Numbered from the stretch's first letter, positions 1 to 6,619 are shown. The stretch is 6,667 bases of DNA from Rhodobacter sp. (GCA_013824055.1 PNNE01000065.1:1-6667), one strand, 5' to 3'. Notes: generated by a model from the sequence alone, not told the origin. Made by a program: numbers and translations.

Positions 1-627
1 GCGCCGAACGCGGGAAAATCGACGCTGCTGAACCAGTTGGCGGGGCGCGAGGCGGCGATTACCTCAGAGATTGCCGGCACGACGCGGGATGTGATCGAGG
101 TGCGGATGGAGATTGCCGGCCTGCCGGTGACGTTCCTGGACACGGCGGGCCTGCGCGACACCGAGGATCGGCTGGAACGCGCCGGGATCGAGCGGGCTTT
201 GGCGCGGGCCGAAGCAGCGGATTTGCGGTTGTTCCTGGCCGATGGCTCGCTGCTGCCGTTGGAACCGACTGGCGATGATCTTGTGGTTCTAGGTAAGGCC
301 GACACTAGATCTGGTTTGACTGGATTGGCCGTGTCAGGAAAGACCGGCGAAGGCGTCGCAGAACTGATGGCGCGGATTGGCGAGATTCTAAGTGATCGTG
401 TCGGGTCCGCTGGCGCTTTGGTGCGCGAACGTCATCGCGTGGCTGTTACAACCGCGATTGCTGCTCTGGCCGAGTCACGGGCGGAAGTGGTAAGACCCGA
501 CTCGCGCGTCGAACTGGCGGCGGAGCATCTGCGGCAGGCTGTGCGGGCGCTGGATGCGCTGGTCGGCCGAGTGGATGTCGACGACCTCCTGGGCGAGATT
601 TTCGCCAGCTTCTGCATCGGCAAGTAG
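1..627 (+). CDS. mnmE: tRNA uridine-5-carboxymethylaminomethyl(34) synthesis GTPase MnmE, C-terminal part (5' end outside window)
   Basis: MnmE is a cytoplasmic, potassium-dependent GTPase that works with MnmG to place the (carboxymethyl)aminomethyl group on U34 of certain tRNAs. Reading is open from base 1, so the tetrahydrofolate-binding N-terminal domain and the first helices lie outside the window. The 208 visible residues begin inside the G1/P-loop (APNAGKST, window residues 1-8). G2 follows as TTRD (27-30), G3 as DTAG (47-50) and a G5-like SGKTGEG (112-118). The end is the diagnostic CIGK tail (205-208), whose cysteine is the conserved MnmE residue. The expected G4 motif NKxD reads GKAD (98-101), so the guanine-specificity asparagine is replaced by glycine. 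Codons around it (CTA, AGA, GGT, ACT, GGA) are unlike the GC-rich flanks. A TTG at 37 falls inside the G domain and is not the true start. The stop lies 3 bases before mnmG. Confidence 0.95.
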   Translation, partial: APNAGKSTLLNQLAGREAAITSEIAGTTRDVIEVRMEIAGLPVTFLDTAGLRDTEDRLERAGIERALARAEAADLRLFLADGSLLPLEPTGDDLVVLGKADTRSGLTGLAVSGKTGEGVAELMARIGEILSDRVGSAGALVRERHRVAVTTAIAALAESRAEVVRPDSRVELAAEHLRQAVRALDALVGRVDVDDLLGEIFASFCIGK

Positions 628-630
628 GGA
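626..630 (+). promoter_or_regulatory. Shine-Dalgarno-like AGGGA that bears on the mnmG start choice
   Basis: AGGGA overlaps the mnmE TAG stop and runs directly into the ATG at 631, with no spacer. It lies nine bases before the GTG at 640, which would begin a shorter product (M-K-H-Y-D-V...). Spacing alone would favour GTG 640. Protein length and the position of the conserved C47 favour ATG 631. Translational coupling from mnmE could make the spacing less important. Confidence 0.45.
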
Positions 631-2502
631 ATGTTCCACGTGAAACACTACGATGTCATCGTGATCGGCGGCGGCCATGCGGGCGCTGAAGCCGCAGCAG
701 CAGCAGCGCGGATGGGTGTGTCGACAGCTCTGGTCACGCTGCGGATCGAGACTCTGGGCGCGATGTCCTGCAATCCGGCGATTGGCGGGCTTGGCAAGGG
801 CCATCTGGTGCGCGAGATCGACGCGCTGGACGGCCTGATGGGTCGGCTGGCGGACCGCGCCGGCATCCAGTTTCGCTTGCTGAACCGGCGCAAGGGGCCT
901 GCTGTGCAAGGCCCGCGCGCGCAGATCGACCGGCGTCTGTATCGTGAGGCGATGCGGGCCGAGCTGCTGGCGACGCCGGGACTGGACGTGATCGAGAGTG
1001 AAGTCTCGGGCCTGCGCATTGTGAGCGGGGCTGTTGCGGGAGTCATGCTGGCTTCGGGGGTGGGATTGTCGTCGGGCCGGGTGGTCCTGACCGCTGGCAC
1101 TTTCCTGAACGGAGTGATCCACATTGGCGACCGGCGGATGTCCGGAGGTCGGATGGGCGATTCGCCGTCACGCCTGCTGGCAGCGCAACTGGCAGACCTG
1201 ACGCTGCCGGTCGGGCGGCTGAAGACGGGCACTCCGCCTCGTCTGGATGGCCGGACAATCGACTGGGCGCGGCTGGAAAGCCAGCCGGGGGATGAGGTGC
1301 CGACGGTCTTTTCCTTTCTGAACCTCGCCCCGGAAGCACGGCAGATTTCCTGCGGGATCACCCACACATCCGAGGCGACGCACCAGATCGTGAGGGATAA
1401 CCTGGGACGATCCGCCATGTATGGTGGGCACATCGAGGGCGTGGGGCCGCGCTATTGCCCGTCGATCGAAGACAAGGTCGTGCGGTTTGCCGACAAGACC
1501 TCGCACCAGGTTTTCCTGGAGCCCGAGGGGCTGGATGACCACACGGTCTATCCGAACGGCCTTTCGACGTCGCTGCCGGAAGACGTTCAGCACGCCTATA
1601 TCCGGACGATCCCGGGGTTGGAGGAAACAGTCATCCTGCAACCGGGCTATGCGATCGAATACGACTTCTTCGACCCGCGCGGATTGCACAGGACGCTGGA
1701 AACGCGGGCTGTGCAGGGGCTTTACTTTGCGGGCCAGATCAACGGAACGACAGGGTACGAAGAAGCGGGCGCGCAAGGGATCGTGGCCGGTCTGAACGCA
1801 GCCGCTGCATCTGGTGGGCGCGAGCCTGTCGAGTTCAGCCGAACTGACAGCTACATCGGTGTCATGATTGATGATCTGACGTCGCGGGGCGTGACCGAAC
1901 CCTACCGCATGTTCACCTCTCGGGCCGAGTTCCGACTGACTGTGCGCGCCGACAACGCGGACCGCCGACTGACGCCGACAGGTATGGACCTTGGGTGCAT
2001 ATCCGAGGCGCGTCGGGCGGCGTTCACAGAGAAGCTGGAGGCCCTGGAGGCGGGGCGGGAGGCCTTGTCCAGCGTGATGATAGGCCCCAAGGCCTTGAAT
2101 GAAGCCGGGATTGCCGTCAGCAAGGATGGCGGGAAACGCTCAGCCTATGATGTCCTCTCGCTGCACGGTGTCGAGCTTGACGCGATGGTGAAAGCCATTC
2201 CGGCCTACCAGATGTTGGGGCGAAATGTGCTGGAGCAGCTACAAATTGACTCCACCTATGACCAGTACGCGGATCGGCAGTCAAAGGAAGTGGCCGACCT
2301 GCGCCGTCAGGAGACGCAACGTATCCCGGAGGGGTTCGACTACACCCGCATTTCAGGCCTGTCCAACGAGCTGAAGCAGAAGCTGATGCGCGCCCGGCCC
2401 GAATCGATTCTGCAAGCATCGCGAATTGAAGGCGTCACTCCAGCAGCGCTGCTTCTTGTCCTAGCGCATTTGCGCAAGCCCGAGGAAAAGCTTGCCGTAT
2501 GA
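631..2502 (+). CDS. mnmG: tRNA uridine-5-carboxymethylaminomethyl(34) synthesis enzyme MnmG (GidA), FAD-dependent
   Basis: MnmG is the FAD- and NADH-dependent partner of MnmE in U34 modification of tRNA. At 623 residues it is close to the usual length of about 630. The FAD-binding Rossmann motif GGGHAGAEAA is at 13-22 and the catalytic-type cysteine at C47 in SCNPAIGG. Further family signatures are VQGPRAQIDRR, RLKTGTPPR, the GPRYCPS block with the second conserved cysteine (C276), and GQINGTTGYEEAGAQG from about residue 368. The C-terminal helical domain that contacts MnmE and tRNA follows (MIDDL, YRMFTSRAEFRL, then DYTRISGLSNEL). The ATG at 631 gives the same spacing to DVIVIGGG as in E. 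coli MnmG and places the cysteine at 47, which favours it. However, the AGGGA just upstream touches this ATG, and the GTG at 640 (fourth codon) has better spacing. Codons 1-6 (MFHVKH) are written by a parS site. The stop overlaps rsmG by four bases (ATGA). Confidence 0.98.
   Translation: MFHVKHYDVIVIGGGHAGAEAAAAAARMGVSTALVTLRIETLGAMSCNPAIGGLGKGHLVREIDALDGLMGRLADRAGIQFRLLNRRKGPAVQGPRAQIDRRLYREAMRAELLATPGLDVIESEVSGLRIVSGAVAGVMLASGVGLSSGRVVLTAGTFLNGVIHIGDRRMSGGRMGDSPSRLLAAQLADLTLPVGRLKTGTPPRLDGRTIDWARLESQPGDEVPTVFSFLNLAPEARQISCGITHTSEATHQIVRDNLGRSAMYGGHIEGVGPRYCPSIEDKVVRFADKTSHQVFLEPEGLDDHTVYPNGLSTSLPEDVQHAYIRTIPGLEETVILQPGYAIEYDFFDPRGLHRTLETRAVQGLYFAGQINGTTGYEEAGAQGIVAGLNAAAASGGREPVEFSRTDSYIGVMIDDLTSRGVTEPYRMFTSRAEFRLTVRADNADRRLTPTGMDLGCISEARRAAFTEKLEALEAGREALSSVMIGPKALNEAGIAVSKDGGKRSAYDVLSLHGVELDAMVKAIPAYQMLGRNVLEQLQIDSTYDQYADRQSKEVADLRRQETQRIPEGFDYTRISGLSNELKQKLMRARPESILQASRIEGVTPAALLLVLAHLRKPEEKLAV
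632..647. promoter_or_regulatory. parS: parS site 1 (ParB-binding, centromere-like), in the 5' end of mnmG
   Basis: The 16 bases read TGTTCCACGTGAAACA, identical to the classic parS reported for Bacillus subtilis and one base away from a perfect inverted repeat (C instead of T at the fifth position). ParB loads at such sites and spreads from them. Here the site supplies mnmG codons 1-6 (M-F-H-V-K-H) and covers the initiation region. The parB gene for the cognate protein starts about 3.3 kb downstream. ParB binding is inferred from the sequence match and not shown. Confidence 0.92.
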
Positions 2503-3128
2503 CAGCCGCACCTGAGCTCTCTGTTGGCGGAGTCGATGTTTCACGTGAAACATTCGAGGCTCTGCGCGCGCTTGAAGCGCTTGTGCAGCGCTGGAACCCG
2601 GCGATCAACCTGGTCAGCAAGAACTCCTTGCCCGGCCTCTGGGGGCGGCACATTGCTGATTCTGCGCAGCTTTTTGCGCTGTGCCCGCCAGAAGCCACGT
2701 CCTGGGTGGATCTTGGTTCGGGCGGTGGCTTTCCGGGGCTTGTTGTCGCAATTCTCGCCAAACAGCTTCGACCAAAGCTTCTCGTGACGCTGGTTGAATC
2801 CGACACGCGGAAAGCCACGTTCCTTCGGCAAGCTGCTGTCACCCTTGCAGTGCACGTTTCAGTCAGAAGTGAGCGAATCCAATCGCTCGGGCCCCTGAAT
2901 GCCGATGTTCTGTCTGCGCGCGCGCTTGCTCCGCTTTCGGATCTGCTGGCATTTGCGAAACTGCATCTGCGTTCGGATGGCATTGCGATCTTTCCCAAGG
3001 GCGCGCGGTATCAGGACGAGATCTCTGACGCTCGCAAAGCCTGGGACTTCGACGTTGACACTCGGCCAAGCCTGTCCGAAGCCGAAGCAGCACTTCTTGT
3101 GATCAGGAACATTCATCGCCATGTCTGA
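2499..3128 (+). CDS. rsmG: 16S rRNA (guanine(527)-N7)-methyltransferase RsmG (GidB)
   Basis: RsmG transfers a methyl group from S-adenosylmethionine to N7 of G527 in the 530 loop of 16S rRNA. Loss of this methylation is known to give low-level streptomycin resistance in several bacteria. The 209 residues match the family length (207 in E. coli). Landmarks in order are RWNPAINLVSKNSL (31-44), GRHIADS (49-55), the SAM-binding loop DLGSGGGFPG (71-80), a SARALAPL segment, and a late IFPKG segment. The ATG start is in the ATGA overlap with the mnmG stop. A purine-rich GAGGAAAA at about 2481-2488 could serve as ribosome binding site, and coupling to mnmG is likely. Residues 13-18 (DVSRET) are encoded by a perfect parS palindrome. 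The 3' end overlaps parA by eight bases. Codon use looks somewhat less GC-rich here than in mnmG, judged by eye and not measured. Confidence 0.97.
   Translation: MTAAPELSVGGVDVSRETFEALRALEALVQRWNPAINLVSKNSLPGLWGRHIADSAQLFALCPPEATSWVDLGSGGGFPGLVVAILAKQLRPKLLVTLVESDTRKATFLRQAAVTLAVHVSVRSERIQSLGPLNADVLSARALAPLSDLLAFAKLHLRSDGIAIFPKGARYQDEISDARKAWDFDVDTRPSLSEAEAALLVIRNIHRHV
2537..2552. promoter_or_regulatory. parS: parS site 2 (ParB-binding, perfect palindrome), inside rsmG
   Basis: The 16 bases TGTTTCACGTGAAACA form a perfect inverted repeat, which extends to 18 bases with the flanking A at 2536 and T at 2553. This is the consensus chromosomal parS. It lies in rsmG codons 13-18 and contributes the residues VSRET. 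Its centre is 1,905 bases from that of site 1, and its right edge is 568 bases before the parA start. Together with parA and parB it completes a ParABS system in one locus, as is usual close to the replication origin. Confidence 0.95.
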
Positions 3129-3924
3129 CCAGCCTTATATCCTTGCTTTGGCCAACCAGAAGGGCGGCGTCGGCAAGACGACAACTGCCATCAACTTGGC
3201 TGCTGGGCTTGCCGAGCTTGGCAAGAAGATCCTGCTGGTGGACATCGACCCCCAGGGAAATTCTTCCACTGGCCTTGGTGTCAGGCCGGATGCGCGCAAG
3301 AAGACAAGCTATGACTTGATTGTCGACGGCGCGGACCTACTGGATGTTGTGATGGAAACCAGCATTCCAGACATCATGATCATTCCCGCCAACGCTGACC
3401 TGTCTTCGACCGACCTGGACATCGTGTCGAACGAACGGCGCAGCTACTTGTTGCACGATGCGCTTCGGCGGCCAGAGATGGATGGCTACGACTTCGATTA
3501 CATCCTGATCGACTGTCCGCCAGCGTTAAGCCTGCTGACAGTGAACGCGCTTGTCGCTGCGCATTCCGTGCTTGTCCCGCTGCAGTGCGAATTCTTTGCG
3601 CTGGAGGGGCTTTCGCAGTTGATGCTTACGATTCGCGACGTGCGGCGCTCGGCCAACCCCGAGTTGCGGATCGAAGGTATTGTGTTGACGATGCATGACC
3701 GCCGCAACAGGTTGACGGCACAAGTCGAGGCCGATGCCCGCACCAATATGGGCGACCTGGTCATGAAGACGACGATTCCCCGGAATGTGCGAATCAGCGA
3801 GGCTCCGTCCTACGCGCTGCCGGTGCTGACGTATGATCCTGGCTCCAAGGGCGCCGAAGCGTATCGAGCCCTGGCGAAGGAAATCGCCGACCGCCGCAAA
3901 ACCCCAGAAGTATCAGAGGCCTGA
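3121..3924 (+). CDS. parA: Chromosome partitioning ATPase ParA (Soj family)
   Basis: ParA is a deviant-Walker ATPase. Its ATP-bound dimer coats the nucleoid, and ParB-parS complexes move along the ParA gradient, separating the replication origins. The 267 residues are typical of the short chromosomal ParA/Soj class without the N-terminal DNA-binding domain found in plasmid P1-type ParA. Visible motifs are the deviant Walker A KGGVGKTTT (14-22, with the signature lysine K14), the catalytic DIDPQGN (41-47, D43), the Walker B-like LIDCPP (129-134), and the downstream EFFALEGLSQL and RNVRISEAPSYALP segments shared by Soj proteins. The ATG lies inside the end of rsmG in a different frame (eight-base overlap). 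AGGAA at 3105-3109 is a plausible ribosome binding site 11 bases upstream. parB follows after two bases. No promoter space exists between rsmG and parA, so expression is either from the upstream block or from a promoter inside rsmG. Confidence 0.98.
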   Translation: MSDQPYILALANQKGGVGKTTTAINLAAGLAELGKKILLVDIDPQGNSSTGLGVRPDARKKTSYDLIVDGADLLDVVMETSIPDIMIIPANADLSSTDLDIVSNERRSYLLHDALRRPEMDGYDFDYILIDCPPALSLLTVNALVAAHSVLVPLQCEFFALEGLSQLMLTIRDVRRSANPELRIEGIVLTMHDRRNRLTAQVEADARTNMGDLVMKTTIPRNVRISEAPSYALPVLTYDPGSKGAEAYRALAKEIADRRKTPEVSEA

Positions 3925-3926
3925 GC

Positions 3927-4826
3927 ATGACCAGCAAGAATGAGAAGCGCGGGCTGGGCCGGGGGCTTTCAGCCCTGATGGCCGATGTGCATCTGGCGGG
4001 ACCCGAGCAGATGGCGGTGCCCCGGAAGGCGGAGCTGCATGTGCCGGTCGACAAGCTGGAGCCGAACCCCCAGCAGCCGCGCATGCACTTCCGCAAGGAG
4101 GATCTGGACAGCCTGGCTGATTCGATTCGGCAGAAGGGCGTGATCCAGCCGCTGATCGTGCGGCGCAAACCAGGGCGGGACACCTATGAGATTGTCGCGG
4201 GCGAGCGTCGGTGGCGCGCCGCGCAGTTGGCGCAGTTGCACGAAGTTCCCGTTGTCGTGCGGGACCTTGACGATATCGAAGTCCTCGAAGTCGCGATCAT
4301 TGAGAACATTCAGCGGGCCGATCTGAATGCGATCGAAGAGGCGTTGGGATTCCGGCAGTTGATGACCCGATTCGGGCATACGCAAGAGAAACTCGCCGAG
4401 GCCCTGAGTCGCAGCCGCAGCCACGTCGCGAATCTGCTGCGTTTGCTGACGTTGCCCAGCGAAGTGCAGGACCTGGTGCGGGACGGGGCGCTGTCGGCAG
4501 GCCATGCCCGGGCGCTGATCGGGAGCCCGAAAGCGGCTGAACTTGCGGCACAGATCGTTGCCAAGGGGCTTTCGGTGCGGGAAACCGAGCGACTGGTGAA
4601 GGCGCAGGAAAGCGCCAGGCCCTCGGCGTCGAAGGCGCGCGCTGCGCCCGAAAAGGACGCCGACACCAGGGCGCTGGAGGCGGATCTGGCGGCCAACCTG
4701 AAGCTGCCGGTGCGCATCGACCATGCGGCGGGGGGCGAGAGTGGTGAGCTGACGATCCGCTATACTTCGCTTGAAGATCTCGACAGGTTGTGTCGGATCT
4801 TGTCGCAACTACCAGATGAAGATTGA
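3927..4826 (+). CDS. parB: Chromosome partitioning protein ParB (Spo0J family), parS-binding CTPase clamp
   Basis: ParB loads at parS, binds CTP, closes into a DNA-sliding clamp and spreads over neighbouring DNA, marking the origin region for ParA and SMC. The 299 residues are of normal length. The N-terminal KRGLGRGLSALM (7-18) is the conserved ParA-interacting segment. The CTP-binding domain carries NPQQPR (47-52), the arginine-patch motif GERRWR (92-97) and ENIQRADL (126-133). The helix-turn-helix parS-recognition region starts near T152 (TQEKLAEALSRSRSHVANLL). A charged linker and the C-terminal dimerisation domain (about 245-299) follow. AGAGG at 3915-3919 lies seven bases before the ATG, and only two bases separate it from parA. 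Two matching parS sites are present upstream in mnmG and rsmG. The stop codon abuts that of the convergent hemW. Confidence 0.98.
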   Translation: MTSKNEKRGLGRGLSALMADVHLAGPEQMAVPRKAELHVPVDKLEPNPQQPRMHFRKEDLDSLADSIRQKGVIQPLIVRRKPGRDTYEIVAGERRWRAAQLAQLHEVPVVVRDLDDIEVLEVAIIENIQRADLNAIEEALGFRQLMTRFGHTQEKLAEALSRSRSHVANLLRLLTLPSEVQDLVRDGALSAGHARALIGSPKAAELAAQIVAKGLSVRETERLVKAQESARPSASKARAAPEKDADTRALEADLAANLKLPVRIDHAAGGESGELTIRYTSLEDLDRLCRILSQLPDED

Positions 4827-4829
4827 TCA
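4824..4829. other. Back-to-back stop codons of convergent parB and hemW (TGATCA)
   Basis: TGA at 4824-4826 ends parB on the plus strand, and TCA at 4827-4829 is the TGA stop of hemW read on the minus strand. The palindrome TGATCA thus serves both genes, and no intergenic base remains. Any transcription terminator for either block must sit inside the coding sequence of the opposing gene. Confidence 0.95.
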
Positions 4830-6014
4830 GCCCGCGCTTTGCCGGTCGGCCAGCAGCGCGCGCAGGATGCCGTTCAGCATCATGACGCCGGTCTCGGTGG
4901 TGTGGATACGGTCGCCATCCTGGTGAAGAAGACCAAGACCGTTCATCTCGGCCAGCGCGGCGGCTGGCAACGGCGCACCGGCCAGGGCCGCAAAGCGGCC
5001 GAGCGACGCGCCTTCCTTCAGGCGCAGCGCGAACATCAGGTACTCCGAGGCGCGATCCCTTGCGGTCAGGCGGTCCACGGTCTCGGCGCTGCCGGGCAAC
5101 GAGAGGGTCCGGTTCAGCCACGGGGTGGGCTGGCGTTCCGCCTCGGTCGCGAATCGGGTTGATTCGAGGGTGAGTCGGCCATGCGCGCCGGGGCCGATTC
5201 CGGCGTAGTCGCCCATCCGCCAGTAGATCAGGTTGTGACGTGATTCGTCGCCGGGGCGAGCATGATTCGACACCTCATAGGCGGGCACGCCCGCGTTGCG
5301 GGTGATCTCTTGCGTCAGTTCGAACATGTCGGCTGACAGGTCCTCCTCGGGCAGCCCCTTCAGCAGGTTCTTCGCGTGCATCTGCCCGAAGACCGTGCCG
5401 TCCTCGATGGTCAGCTGGTAAAGCGACAGATGCGAGGTGCCGAAGTCCAGCGCGCGGCGGAGTTCGTCGCGCCAGGCGGGCAGCGTCTGGTTCTGGCGCG
5501 CGTAGATCAGGTCGATCGAGACGCGATCAAAGGCGGATTTGGCAACAGCGATGGCCTTCGCCGCCTCGTCCACGGTGTGCATCCGGCCCAGGCGGCGCAG
5601 GTCATCAGGGTCAAGTGACTGGATTCCAAGGGAAACCCGGTTGACGCCTGCCTGGGCGTAGCCCTCGAAGCGTGCGGCCTCGACCGAGCCGGGATTGGCT
5701 TCAAGCGTGATCTCGATGTCGTTGGCAAGGGTCCAGGTGGCGCGGATGCGGTCAAGGATGCCCTGGACGGTGGCGGCCTCCATCAGCGAGGGGGTGCCGC
5801 CGCCGAAGAAGACGGTGTTGAGGACGCGACCTTCAGTCAGGGCGCCGATGCGGTCGATTTCGGCCTGGAACGCAGTCAACCAGCGGGACTGATCGACGCT
5901 GGCGGCGACATGGCTGTTGAAGTCGCAGTAGGGGCATTTCGACTGGCAGAAGGGCCAGTGCAGATACAGGCCAAAGCCCGCGTTGCGCCAATCTTCGTAA
6001 ATCGGGGCATCCAT
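4827..6014 (-). CDS. hemW: HemW-like radical SAM protein (heme chaperone / coproporphyrinogen III oxidase-like)
   Basis: This is a radical SAM protein of the HemW group, cytoplasmic or membrane-associated iron-sulfur proteins that bind heme and are thought to deliver it to apoproteins. They are often mislabelled as the oxygen-independent coproporphyrinogen oxidase HemN. In the 395 residues the cluster motif CxxxCxxC is C23-C27-C30 (CQSKCPYCDFNSH). Position 32 is F, where true HemN has a fourth cysteine, and this favours HemW. GGGTPS (71-76), EANPG (105-109), VSLGIQSL (127-134), LSLYQLTIE (196-204), HNLIYW (260-265) and GIGPGAHGR (272-280) follow in family order. A C-terminal winged-helix HemN_C-type domain covers roughly 310-385. 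The ATG shares its first base with the last base of the rdgB stop (TGATG), and no clear Shine-Dalgarno sequence is seen, so coupled translation is likely. Heme-chaperone activity is inferred from the family, not shown by the sequence. Confidence 0.95.
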   Translation of the reverse strand: MDAPIYEDWRNAGFGLYLHWPFCQSKCPYCDFNSHVAASVDQSRWLTAFQAEIDRIGALTEGRVLNTVFFGGGTPSLMEAATVQGILDRIRATWTLANDIEITLEANPGSVEAARFEGYAQAGVNRVSLGIQSLDPDDLRRLGRMHTVDEAAKAIAVAKSAFDRVSIDLIYARQNQTLPAWRDELRRALDFGTSHLSLYQLTIEDGTVFGQMHAKNLLKGLPEEDLSADMFELTQEITRNAGVPAYEVSNHARPGDESRHNLIYWRMGDYAGIGPGAHGRLTLESTRFATEAERQPTPWLNRTLSLPGSAETVDRLTARDRASEYLMFALRLKEGASLGRFAALAGAPLPAAALAEMNGLGLLHQDGDRIHTTETGVMMLNGILRALLADRQSAG

Positions 6015-6619
6015 CAGGGAAACAGCGCCGCGACGAGTTTGCGGAACGCATCGGCGCGGTGCGAGAGGCGGTTCTTCTCCCAGCGGTCCATCTCGCCGAA
6101 GGTCTGGCTGTAGCCGTCGGGCAGGAAGATCGGGTCGAAGCCGTGGCCCTGTTCGCCGCGGCCGGGCCAGACGAGGCGGCCGGGGGATTTTCCTTCGAAG
6201 ACAAGGTCCTGTCCGTCCGGCTGTGCGAGGACGAGGGTGCAGCAGAACTGCGCGCGGCGGGGCTCGGGGGCCTTTGCGGTCTCCAGCTCCCGCCAGACAC
6301 GCTGCATGCCGACAGCGAAGTCGCGGCCCTTGGCCGTGGTGGCCCAGTCGGCGGTGAAGACGCCGGGGGCACCGCCCAGCGCATCGACGGCAAGGCCGGA
6401 ATCGTCGGCCAGCGCGACAAGCCCCGAGGCCTTTGCGGCGGCATGGGCCTTGAGGCGGGCGTTGCCGACGAAGGTGGTCTCGGTCTCTTCGGGTTCGGCA
6501 AGGCCGAGGTCCCCCGCGCCCACGACGGTCACGGCAAAGGGCGCGAGGAGATCGGCGATCTCTTCCAGCTTGCCACGGTTGTGCGTGGCGACCAGCAGGC
6601 GATCCCCGCGCTTCAGCAT
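6014..6619 (-). CDS. rdgB: RdgB/HAM1 family non-canonical purine NTP pyrophosphatase
   Basis: RdgB hydrolyses ITP, dITP and XTP to the monophosphates plus pyrophosphate, keeping deaminated purines out of DNA and RNA. The 201 residues match the family length. Motifs are the nucleotide-binding ATHNRGK (11-17), the metal-site region EPEETETTFVGNA (42-54), the catalytic ADDSGLAVD (71-79) followed by GGAPGVF, then GFDPIF (160-165) and the base-recognition SHRA (186-189). Two places differ from E. coli: FxENA reads FVGNA, and the SARY segment after GGAPG reads TADWA. I recall similar forms in alphaproteobacterial members, so these look like lineage features and not decay. The ATG directly follows the stop of the upstream rph-like gene with no spacer. 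The stop overlaps the hemW start by one base. No Shine-Dalgarno sequence is evident. Confidence 0.96.
   Translation of the reverse strand: MLKRGDRLLVATHNRGKLEEIADLLAPFAVTVVGAGDLGLAEPEETETTFVGNARLKAHAAAKASGLVALADDSGLAVDALGGAPGVFTADWATTAKGRDFAVGMQRVWRELETAKAPEPRRAQFCCTLVLAQPDGQDLVFEGKSPGRLVWPGRGEQGHGFDPIFLPDGYSQTFGEMDRWEKNRLSHRADAFRKLVAALFP

Noticed and set aside
475..1122. Long open frame on the minus strand opposite mnmE/mnmG (about 215 codons), with similar ones opposite mnmG, parB and hemW
   Set aside because: GC-rich coding sequence produces long antisense frames. The translation is rich in R, H, Q and S with no recognisable motif, while the opposite strand has a well-supported gene.
2524..2787. 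Alternative-frame open reading frame in rsmG beginning TTG and spelling MAESMFHVKH
   Set aside because: The familiar MFHVKH string only reflects parS read in another frame. The rest matches nothing recognisable, and rsmG in the other frame has all its family motifs.
2851..2861. Possible degenerate third parS half-site (GCACGTTTCAG) in rsmG
   Set aside because: It contains GTTTCA but the next bases break the CACGTG core of parS, and no inverted partner is present.
4833..4860. Possible hairpin CGCGCT/AGCGCG just past the parB stop as a terminator
   Set aside because: The stem is six base pairs with a 16-base loop that holds only a weak inner pairing. No T-tract follows on either strand, and such repeats are expected by chance in GC-rich coding DNA of hemW.
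4827..6014. Annotation as oxygen-independent coproporphyrinogen III oxidase HemN
   Set aside because: The cluster motif is CxxxCxxC followed by D-F, without the fourth cysteine of HemN, and the HNLIYW block fits HemW.
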